Positions 1 to 6,031 of a DNA stretch of 13,804 bases are shown here, piece after piece. The translations under genes and the position numbers were made by a program. Origin of the DNA: Gracilaria vermiculophylla (Eukaryota > Rhodophyta > Florideophyceae > Gracilariales > Gracilariaceae); the NCBI GenBank assembly GCA_019155205.2, contig JAHNZQ020000092.1, forward strand, positions 288,681 through 302,484, given 5' to 3'. The number at the start of each line of letters is the position of its first letter. Position 1 is the first letter of the stretch. The notes below the pieces were generated by a model that did no database searches, was not told the origin of the DNA, and was given only the letters and a program-made list of their open reading frames with translations.

Positions 1-147
1 TAAGCTGAGTATGCAATGTGTACACCTGGAAACCATATGGTAGTGAACAACGTGCCGAATAGCACAGCTGCACACGTGTACCACACAAAGTCAATATTAA
101 ACACAGCCCATGGTCCCCGGAACATTTAGTTGTCAGTGACAGCATAG
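1..147. other. left edge, no gene recognised
   Basis: The reading frame that opens at 148 is closed by TAG at 145-147, with another stop shortly upstream (TAG at 127-129) and TAA at 1-3. I see no domain, repeat or RNA gene here. It could be intron, promoter or UTR of the downstream frame, but nothing in the sequence decides this. Confidence 0.4.
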
Positions 148-894
148 GCACCTTATCCAACAATCACTTCATATACTTGGTGCCACGACGGTCGCCCCTA
201 CTGGAATTCTTCGTATCAGCCAGCCACCGGATGTTTGCTCCCCTTGTCGGCCTCGAGTATCTGGGTTCTGCACTCCTTCGGAATTCAGAACCTGGTCAAG
301 GGCACCGCGTGGAGGGATTCCGAGTCAACAACGCTGCTAGATTACAATCTGCAGATGGCGTGTAACTATACGCCGGGCTTCCTGTGGTATGACAATGGCG
401 AAGAAAATTATCACCCCATAGTACGGAGCTCCAACGTAGACGATGGTGGGCTATCCTTCCAAGCCGTTCCCCGTCTTGCCCCTTCTCGGGTTGCTCAGGT
501 GCCACGGCTCCGTATCCCGGACTACGATCCCGTGATGAAGAGTCTGGCAACTCACACGCCTCTTCCGTTACCGGCTCCGTCTCAGGATGTGGCCGCGCCT
601 TCTGAGGTCAGGATGCAGCCTTCAGCCTTAATGCCGGACCCTCCCGCGGTGGTTGCCGATGTTTCTCTTATGGAAGAGGACGAGACTACTCTTGCCCCAG
701 CTGATTCGGCCCCTGTGGTTCAACCCCGACTGCAAAGCGTCCCGGGGCTGGTTTTTGAGGCTCGCCTGAGGATCGCTCCGGTTCCTGTACCGCCATCACC
801 TCCGGTATCGCCTACTCCATTCTTGGCCCTGCCGTCCTTCGTGGCAGTGCCAGCAGAAACCCCTCTGGAGCCCTCTATGTTGGAAAACAGATGA
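148..894 (+). pseudogene. 5' part of a Pro/Val-rich reading frame, interrupted by a miniature LTR element
   Basis: Function not recognised. The frame is open without a stop from 148 to 877. It then runs into the LTR of the inserted miniature element, where it ends at TGA 892-894 after seven foreign codons. The first ATG in frame is at 355, so the true start is uncertain; the frame may also be an internal exon. Visible features are two similar aromatic segments (SYTWCHDGRPYW near 169-204 and NYTPGFLWYDNGEENY near 364-411), then a long segment rich in Pro, Val, Ala and Leu with an acidic patch MEEDE, probably disordered. Base composition is GC-rich and coding-like, unlike the decayed elements around it. 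It could be a host gene exon, the gag of a young element on the plus strand, or an antisense accessory ORF of the neighbouring Gypsy element. I cannot choose between these. Confidence 0.55.
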
Positions 895-956
895 GCTATT
901 TGCGCTATACTCTCTTGTGACACAGGGCGCACAGTTCACCATTTGAACTATCAACA
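878..956 (-). repeat. LTR of miniature element copy A (3' LTR in element direction)
   Basis: This is 79 bp and identical base for base to 1108-1186 by eye. It starts TGTTGG and ends TCAACA, so it has the short terminal inverted repeat typical of LTRs. It contains a small hairpin, AGTTCA (933-938) and TGAACT (944-949) around a 5-base loop; most of the stem survives in the older copy. Confidence 0.9.
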
Positions 957-970
957 CGCCCCCTCGCCCT
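957..970 (-). other. purine-rich tract of copy A
   Basis: On the minus strand, AGGGCGAGGGGGCG runs directly into the LTR at 956. Position and composition fit the plus-strand primer of an LTR retrotransposon. In the older copy the equivalent place holds AGGGGTCAAG. Confidence 0.6.
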
Positions 971-1092
971 GTACTTCCTTACAGAACGAGACCTCGAGCT
1001 TACAGTAGCCAATCTTCACTACTGCTGTACACCTGTACAATTTCTCAGGCTCAGGTCACTTCTGGGAGTCGAACCCAGGGTCCTAGCGTTTA

Positions 1093-1107
1093 GCTGGACC
1101 CATAACC
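1093..1107 (-). other. primer-binding site for initiator tRNA-Met half molecule, copy A
   Basis: On the plus strand this reads GCTGGACCCATAACC. From established knowledge, the anticodon arm of animal and plant initiator tRNA-Met contains GCUGGGCCCAUAACC around the CAU anticodon. The site is therefore complementary to that RNA with one mismatch (A at 1098). It abuts the LTR with no gap. Drosophila copia is primed in this way, by a tRNA-iMet fragment cut in the anticodon loop. Confidence 0.8.
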
Positions 1108-1186
1108 TGTTGGAAAACAGATGAGCTATTTGCGCTATACTCTCTTGTGACACAGGGCGCACAGTTCACCATTTGAACTATCAACA
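1108..1186 (-). repeat. LTR of miniature element copy A (5' LTR in element direction)
   Basis: Identical to 878-956. On the minus strand it is followed directly by the primer-binding site at 1107-1093. The minus strand also contains TAGCTCATCTG (1128-1118), which resembles a Pol III A box, and a TATA-like stretch upstream of it. Confidence 0.9.
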
Positions 1187-1538
1187 CTCTATCCCAGCCA
1201 GTCTACCGTTTGCGACTCCTTCTGTGGTGGTTGTCGTTCCATTGACGAAGGTTGCCGCTTCCGGCACAACCTCGGGCGGATTATCCTCTGGGGCTCTGGG
1301 TACCGCCTTTCAGAAGTTAGTGCAGGCGTGCCTGGTGACGGGCCTTCCTGTTCCGACATCTCCTGTAGAGGCTCTGCACGAAGCTCATAACTCGGTCCTA
1401 GAGCTTCATAAGGCCCTGGAAAACCGAGCCTCGATGGCTGCCATCAAGGAGAGCCTGTCGGAGTTCTTCGAGAGCCAAGCGCTGACGGCGAAAGCGCGCC
1501 TGGAAGCGGAGTATGCGATGCGGTTCGCTAACCTGTAG
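1187..1538 (+). pseudogene. 3' part of the interrupted Pro/Val-rich reading frame
   Basis: This continues the frame broken at 877. If the miniature element and one copy of its CTCTA target repeat are removed, the codon split at 877 is rejoined and translation continues without a shift to TAG 1536-1538. The first part is Val/Pro/Gly/Ser-rich. The last 50 or so residues are charged and helix-prone (SPVEALHEAHNSVLELHKAL, then a run rich in Ala, Glu, Lys and Arg), which looks like a coiled coil. There are no internal stops. An open stretch beginning at 1173 includes a few codons of LTR sequence and should not be taken as a natural start. The product is unknown. The intact frame on both sides of the insertion means the gene was probably whole when the element landed. 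Confidence 0.55.
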
Positions 1539-1583
1539 GCGTAAGAAACCCCGGTAATAAGAGTCATTACATGATAGCGGCAG

Positions 1584-1589
1584 AATAAA
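1584..1589 (+). promoter_or_regulatory. AATAAA polyadenylation signal candidate
   Basis: A canonical AATAAA hexamer lies 45 bases downstream of the TAG that ends the interrupted plus-strand frame. Position and strand fit a 3' end for that transcription unit. A single hexamer is weak evidence. Confidence 0.3.
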
Positions 1590-1825
1590 AGATCCTTGAG
1601 TTGGATTGAAAGCTCCTTTAACGGTAATTGCAATGAAAAAGGGCCCTGCCCGCTCGCTCAGCGAAACGAAATGCCGCCCTGGGAGAGTGAGAAAAGAAGA
1701 CAATGGCGTCATAGAGGCGACCAAGAGAACTGTAGGTGTAGAATTGATAGCAGGGACGAAAAACAATTCCGGGTGGGGCCCCTCTCTCCCTTTTCTAGAT
1801 GGAAACGCCTATGCAGAGACATGCT

Positions 1826-1991
1826 TCCGCTCCAGATTGGCATGGTATCTTCTGATGACATTCTTCGGGATGCGTCCTGGAGGTTTTTCTGTGTCCTACG
1901 TTGAGGTGTACCTGTACCAGCAGACGCAGTAAAGCATCCCTGCAGGGGTCTGTCGGTGAGAGAAGATATGGTCTACCGCGTAGAGGATATC
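1826..1991 (-). pseudogene. chromodomain at the integrase C-terminus
   Basis: The minus-strand translation starts DILYAVDHIFSHRQTPAG. It continues with LYCVCWYRYTST, a stop, DTEKPPGRIPKNVIRRYHA. This fits the chromodomain pattern: a hydrophobic start, a basic turn, a W-x-x-Y strand, an acidic-T-x-E-P loop and a C-terminal helix. The stop (minus TAG at 1898-1896) falls between the W-x-x-Y strand and the D-T-E segment. In related elements the chromodomain directs integration towards modified chromatin. It is in the same frame as the GPY/F region upstream. Confidence 0.7.
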
Positions 1992-1999
1992 ACCTTCAG

Positions 2000-2450
2000 G
2001 GGTCAAGATGGCGTTTGAAGCTTCCATCAATGGTTCACCGAAAGGTGTAATGACGTTTCCAAGATACAACAGTGTCGTCGCTCCTGAGGCGGTTGGTGGG
2101 GGAATTTCCGCTCGTAGTCATTGAGGTCGTGTGGCGGGCATTCCTGAAGGGCTGGTCGTCGGGATGTTTGTCACCCTGTCGCGGGAGACGACGTCTCAGA
2201 CACCGTCTACCTCAACGGCGACAGTGCCCCCATAGATTTCCAGGACAATTTAAGGCCCAGAGGCGTTCGGCGCTAATTTACACGTGACTTCTGGCAGTTC
2301 ATCGCATGTCTCCCCAGGTTCGTGGAGGAAAACCTTGTCGTATTCCTTCGGGCGAGGGCTTTCTTTCACCTTCCGGTCGAAATCATGTTCAGCTTTCCTC
2401 TGCGAGGTGTTGAGTCTCTCTTTTGCGAGAGAGAGTGTCTTCATAGCGCC
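2000..2450 (-). pseudogene. integrase C-terminal region with GPY/F-like motif
   Basis: The frame from 2444 gives KERLNTSQRKAEHDFDRK, typical of the basic segment after the Gypsy integrase core. It continues to KLAPNASGP, where the aromatic residue of the GPY/F motif is replaced by a stop (minus TAA at 2252-2250). It then reads IVLEIYGGTVAVEVDGV and VVSRDRV, the strands that normally follow that motif. A one-base frameshift near 2444 separates it from the core. The same frame leads on into the chromodomain, with further stops. Confidence 0.65.
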
Positions 2451-3092
2451 TTAAGATGGATTTCTTTGCTTGAGCCACTGCTAGTACCTTTGGCCTATCC
2501 GTTGGGTGCGTTTTGGCGTGTGCCACAAATATGGCACTAAGTGGGATGCGCGAGAGTACCAGATTGGAAGGAGCAATCCCCGTGGACCGGTTTAACTGCA
2601 GATTGTATGCATACGTGAGCGGGCCCACATATGCGTCTAAATCCTCCTCTTCGTCCGTGACGTAGTGTCACAACCTTGAGGCGATGGTCTTGTTAAACGT
2701 CTACGCCTGCCCGTTGGTCTGGGGGTGATAATCAGTAGTGAACAACTACTTAATCCCCAGCATTCCGGAGATGGCGCTTAATAGCTTTGCTGAAAACTGA
2801 GGTTTGTTGTCCGTAAGAAGATACAACGGGATTCCATATGGGTAAATCCAACTCTCCGGAAATCTTTCGGCAATTCCTGCTGCGATAGTGCTCCGGAGAG
2901 GATTGGTGCGCGTGATCGTCGAGACCCGATCGGTGATCAAAAGGATAAATCAGTAGACTCTCTCCGACTTATGGAGAGGCTCCAAAATATCCATGAACAC
3001 GAACTCCAAAAGGTTCTGAAGGTGAAAAAAGTGAGCAGCTTCCATTATCTGCAGATAATCCCTCTATCGGCAGCACATGAGTGGCAATTCGC
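2450..3092 (-). pseudogene. integrase catalytic core (D,D35E), inactivated
   Basis: The first Asp lies in FVFMDILEPL (codon 2991-2989). The second lies in LLTDNKPQF (codon 2811-2809). The third acidic residue would be in NGQAERFNKT, but that codon is TAG (2703-2701). Exactly 35 residues separate it from the second Asp, so the spacing of the D,D35E site is kept while the Glu is lost. Further matches are ITDRVSTITR, YHPQTNG and PLTYAYNLQLNRSTG. Stops also occur at the residue after MLGIK and after HKSERVY. A frameshift lies between the zinc-finger cysteines near 3080 and the first Asp. Confidence 0.75.
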
Positions 3093-3172
3093 TGTTGGAG
3101 TAACAGATGAGCTTTTTCCGCAATACTTTGATGGTATACAGGGCGCAAAGTTCACAATGGGAACTATCAACT
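3093..3172 (-). repeat. LTR of miniature element copy B (3' LTR in element direction)
   Basis: It begins TGTTGG and ends near TATCAACT, so the terminal CAACA is mutated. It aligns without gaps to 3324-3403, and with small differences to the copy A LTR. Confidence 0.8.
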
Positions 3173-3308
3173 TGACCCCTAGCACTATTTTTTCTTACAG
3201 AACAATATCTAAAGCTTGCGGCTACCAATTTGGACTACTGCTGTACCCATGTACAATTTCTCAGGCTCAGGCCACTTCTGGAAACTGAACCCAGGGTCCA
3301 AGCGTTTA

Positions 3309-3323
3309 GCTGGGCCCATAACC
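3309..3323 (-). other. primer-binding site for initiator tRNA-Met half molecule, copy B
   Basis: The plus strand reads GCTGGGCCCATAACC. This matches all 15 bases of the initiator tRNA-Met anticodon arm as I know it from animals and plants. The older copy therefore keeps the exact site even though its LTRs have drifted apart, which supports reading it as a genuine primer-binding site. Confidence 0.85.
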
Positions 3324-3403
3324 TGTTGGAAAAAAGGATGAGCTATTTATGCTACAATCTCTTGTGACACAAAGCGCACGGTCCACAATATGAACTAGCA
3401 CCA
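3324..3403 (-). repeat. LTR of miniature element copy B (5' LTR in element direction)
   Basis: It begins TGTTGGAAAA as in copy A and ends in AGCACCA, a decayed form of the CAACA end. It lies directly beside the primer-binding site at 3309-3323. Confidence 0.8.
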
Positions 3404-3673
3404 TCCGCCACCGTTTCGAGGGTTTCATAAGCCATTTTCCGCCAATAGAACTCCCCCTTCATGGTGAAATACAGGCGCGGTCCACCAAAGTGCCCGACGA
3501 GGCGAGGATAGTGCGAGAGATACAGCACCCTCGCCCATAGCCTCTTCGGAACCATCTTTTGGAGAGCTCCGTCCAGGGGAGCGCGGCGTACGAGTACGCC
3601 GTCTCGGTCAACATCGAGTGACGACGTTCGGCTCCCCTTAGTGGCGAGGCACTCGTTGCAGTACGCATCTGTA
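3404..3673 (-). pseudogene. integrase N-terminal region with HHCC zinc finger (His half)
   Basis: In one frame from 3672 the minus strand reads TDAYCNECLATKGS, then DGVLVRRAPLDGALQKMVPK, and then LSHYPRLVGHFGG with the two finger histidines. FYWRKMAYETLETVA follows. This is the usual linker and HHCC arrangement upstream of a Gypsy integrase core. The two cysteines (N-C-H-S-C) lie beyond the miniature element, at codons 3086-3084 and 3077-3075. An open stretch that runs on to 3352 is partly translated LTR and does not supply the real cysteines. Confidence 0.75.
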
Positions 3674-3740
3674 CTCTGCTTCTTCAGGAACTCCCCTATG
3701 GTGATGAAAACACCATAGGGGAGTTCCTGGAGAAGCAGAG
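3674..3740. repeat. 30-bp inverted repeat with 7-base loop at the RT/integrase junction
   Basis: Arms 3674-3703 and 3711-3740 are reverse complements at 29 of 30 positions (mismatch at 3684), around the loop ATGAAAA. It sits between the end of RT and the start of the integrase linker, where RNase H (normally several hundred bases) should be. The right-hand sequence is a copy of the integrase-side sequence in reverse, so it probably arose together with the deletion, by template switching. Confidence 0.85.
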
Positions 3741-3744
3741 GCGA

Positions 3745-4500
3745 TTAAACAGCGCCAAAATGCGATTGACACAACCCCAGGAAGAAGCGGAGCTCTCTCT
3801 GGTTTTTGTGAGGGTAGGCTTCCTTGATGTGGTCCTGCATTTTTGTGGAAACTTGTGGGCGGCCCAGGAACACAAAATTCCCCAAGTAATCCACCGAGGA
3901 CTTGAAAATGAAACACTTATGCAGCTTCAAAGTGAGTCCAGCATCCTTCAGAAGTTGAATCACGTGCTTCACATGCATAAAGTGATCCTCCACGCTGCTG
4001 TAGCATATAATAATACCGGCAATATACACCAGGACGTCCTGCAATTTCACCTTCGCCAGGATTATGTCCACCGCTCGTTGGAACGTAAGGGGTGCATTCT
4101 TCAATACATACGTCATCTTTAGGAATCTGAAAAATTCATAGTGCGAGGTGAACGTTGTTTTATTCTTAACGGAGCCATCCATCTTAGTTTTCCAGTAGCC
4201 GCTGTTGGCATCCAACGTGTAGAAAACAGACACATAACCTTAGGATTCAATACATTCATTTTTATGGGGTATCAGGTACGAATCGGGTGCAGTCACCTCG
4301 TTAAGGCGTCTATAGTCAATGCAGAACCTCAACGGGCCATCTCACGTCTCCGAAACCACCACCAATGGGTCGCAATTGGAATTGGAGGGCTTAATAACGC
4401 CATCGTCTAGCATCCGGTGAACCCCATCGCGTTCGAAATCGCGCGCATGGGGTCCAATCCTCCGCGAGATTTGGTGTCCCGGTTTTGCATCAGATATGAG
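3745..4500 (-). pseudogene. Ty3/Gypsy reverse transcriptase, inactivated
   Basis: The minus-strand frame reads RRIGPHARDFERDGVHRMLD, DGVIKPSNSN, PLRFCIDYRRLNEVTAPD, FYTLDANSGYW, FTSHYEFFRFLKM, LKNAPLTFQRAVDIILAKV, GLTLKLHKCFIF, VDYLGNFV and LRFFLGLCQ. These are the successive RT fingers, palm and thumb motifs of Gypsy elements. The Asp of TLDANSGYW is kept. The catalytic Y-x-D-D motif is changed to Y-I-A-G, so both Asp residues are lost. Two stops lie upstream of TLDANSGYW (after VVVSET and after NECIES). The frame closes at TAA just after the thumb, and no RNase H motif follows. Confidence 0.85.
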
Positions 4501-4998
4501 CTGGATCCAGAGGTTAGCCAGGCTATCATAACCCAGGCAACCGGAAGAAATTTCGTCAAGGTTGGATAGCATCACCACTATCCTATGGCGATACTCTTTG
4601 GAATATTCGCCAATCTGGAGCTCCTCCTGCCACGTGGCAGGATTGTCTTCCTCTGGGATCGTTGATGCCGCTTTGGCCTCTATGGTAGCGATTGCATTGC
4701 ATTCTGCAAGATCGTTCGTACTGGGAAGATGAGCAAGTCTTGCAGGGGCGGGTAGTACCAATCCGAAGAGAGATCCATTCTGGAGCCCTCACGGAAACTC
4801 CTCCAGGTTGGCAAGCACAACCCTGAAGGGAATACTTGGCACTATTTCCATAACGCCGATCGCCATTATGGAGTGCTACTTCGCCTTCAGATGTAGACTC
4901 CCTCGTAGGAATGAAAGGCCAGATGTAAAGGTCTACACCCAAATTTCGGCCGAACTCTTGGCGGGTAATTCCATACTCTTCATCGTATGGAGCCCATT
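4501..4998 (-). pseudogene. linker between protease and reverse transcriptase
   Basis: The same pol frame runs through here (for example EEDNPATWQEELQIGEYSKE and YRHRIVVMLSNLDEI near 4600), as expected for the poorly conserved spacer before RT in Gypsy polyproteins. Phase is less certain between 4762 and 4998. No separate gene is seen. Confidence 0.5.
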
Positions 4999-5610
4999 CT
5001 ACTGCGTCTTCTCTTGAAGATTATCCATGTGAGGGGCGTTAGCGTCCTGTCCCGGAGATTCGAACACAACATCTACAGGAGTGGCCTCGTGAAACGTCAC
5101 CTTCCGCAGGCGTGGGTATATTGTATATACATATCGATCCACAAAGAAAGTGCCCAATATGTATTGTGCTGCCAAGTTTGTCGACACGAGGAACCAAACG
5201 CTCACCCATAAAGAGCCCAGCCGGAGATACACATTTATTGCTCCGAGGATTTCTAATACTCAACGCGACGCATCGCACAACGAGGGGAGCTTAGCAGTCC
5301 CCATGTAGCCGATAGCAGACCGCGGAAGCACGTCAGCGTCCACCGGTTTAGAGCCAGCTTCGGTGTCGAGGATAGCCTGCACCATAACGGAGGCGAGTGG
5401 GAAGCATCCGATAGACTCAAAAAACTTGTACTTATCACGGTGGAATGTGCAAACAGATGCCTCAAAAGTGTTGCATGGTTCCAATGGGATCAGGGAGTAC
5501 GCCGAGTTTGCGTCAACCGTGTAGACGGCTTCTCCTTCTTTCTTAAAGGTGACCTCCGTGGGGCCGAGGCTCAACGGTATGGAGCCAAACGGAGCCTCTA
5601 CGCGTGACGC
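4999..5610 (-). pseudogene. retropepsin-type aspartic protease of the Gypsy element
   Basis: One frame from about 5610 to 4999 with a single internal TGA at 5262-5260. The active-site motif is ILDTEAGSKPVDADVLP, with Glu in place of the Gly of D-[ST]-G-A (codon 5361-5359). Downstream, VYLRLGSLWVSV, FLVSTNLAAQYILGTFFVDR and VYTIYPRLRKV match the strand and the I-L-G-x-x-F-x-x-R flap end typical of Gypsy proteases. The catalytic Asp is present, but the Gly change would probably disable it. The frame is offset by one base from gag. Confidence 0.7.
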
Positions 5611-5692
5611 TGAGGTTTTTCCTGGTTACAGGGGAGCTGAGTTCTAGTAGGGGGCTGCTGCTGCGGTACCGGATTGAGATGCGCCTTGTTCT

Positions 5693-6031
5693 TCAGGCAT
5701 GGAACCGGTTTGGATGCTGGTCACCGCACTGTAGGCGCAAGTGCCAGTGTAATAGGCTGCACTCCATCCAGAGCACGGTAACCGTATTTTTTTGAGAGTA
5801 GCAGATATATTGTTTCACGGTTCGATAATTTCCGCTCTCCCTTCGTGTGTCCTTTAGGTCCTGAAAGTTCTTCTCCCGTTCGAGCAGGATGGCAGCCTTC
5901 ATTATCGCACTGAGAGTAGTACATTCTACTGGCTCACGAGACAAGCAAATCGTGAAAAGCGGTGGGTAGCATCGAGGATTCGCGAATCAGACACTCTTGT
6001 AAGATCGTATTGAGTCGTACAAGGTAAGAGA
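5693..6031 (-). pseudogene. gag C-terminal region with decayed zinc-knuckle remnant
   Basis: It stays in the gag frame. It includes SREPVECTTLSAIMKAAILL (about 5944-5885) and a charged stretch before ICYSQ near 5805. A possible CCHC knuckle is seen only if a one-base shift in the A run near 5785-5795 is allowed (C-Y-S-Q, then Y-G-Y-R-A-L-D); two or more zinc ligands are missing. The assignment rests on its place between capsid and protease rather than on the motif. Confidence 0.4.

Larger units (their letters stand above)
878..1186 (-). mobile_element. complete miniature LTR retrotransposon (TRIM/SMART type), copy A
   Basis: This is a 309-bp non-coding element. It has two identical 79-bp direct repeats (878-956 and 1108-1186), each beginning TGTTG and ending CAACA, and it is flanked by a perfect 5-bp target duplication CTCTA (873-877 and 1187-1191). 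The 151-bp core encodes no protein. Orientation comes from the priming signals, both on the minus strand: a primer-binding site next to the LTR at 1108, and a purine-rich tract next to the LTR at 957. Size and structure match terminal-repeat retrotransposons in miniature, at the smallest end of the known range. Such elements need reverse transcriptase and integrase from an autonomous relative; the primer-binding site points to a Ty1/Copia relative. Identical LTRs mean a recent insertion. It breaks the plus-strand reading frame. A diverged copy lies at 3093-3403. Confidence 0.9.
3093..3403 (-). mobile_element. miniature LTR retrotransposon, copy B (older, nested in the Gypsy integrase)
   Basis: About 311 bp, the same element as 878-1186 but diverged. 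The LTRs are 3093-3172 and 3324-3403, matching each other at about 54 of 80 positions by hand count. The core aligns along its whole length with that of copy A. The flanks TTCGC (3088-3092) and TCCGC (3404-3408) are a 5-bp target duplication with one change. Removing the element plus one target copy rejoins the integrase codons, so T-V-A-N-C-H-S-C-A reads through the site and the HHCC finger is complete. The insertion is therefore younger than the Gypsy element but much older than copy A. Confidence 0.85.

Noticed and set aside
178..195. TGGTGCCACGACGG resembles the start of a tRNA primer-binding site, which would make the plus-strand frame the gag of an LTR element.
   Set aside because: No LTR boundary (CA just before it) and no matching LTR elsewhere in the window.
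1062..1078. T-arm-like stem-loop as a tRNA gene.
   Set aside because: No acceptor stem, D-arm or plausible anticodon arm in register; the sequence belongs to the miniature element.
1173..1186. Apparent start of a plus-strand ORF inside the LTR.
   Set aside because: These codons are LTR sequence. The natural frame enters from before the insertion, so this is not a gene start.
1398..1766. Minus-strand open frame opposite the end of the plus-strand frame.
   Set aside because: Its lower half is the shadow of the plus-strand frame. Only the upper part could be the tail of the Gypsy integrase, and it has no recognisable motif.
2971..3288. Plus-strand open frame of 105 codons.
   Set aside because: It spans integrase (antisense) and the miniature element, two unrelated sequences, so it is accidental.
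3352..3403. Open frame continuing the HHCC region with Cys residues that look like the finger cysteines.
   Set aside because: Those Cys come from translated LTR sequence. The real pair is at 3086-3075, beyond the inserted element.
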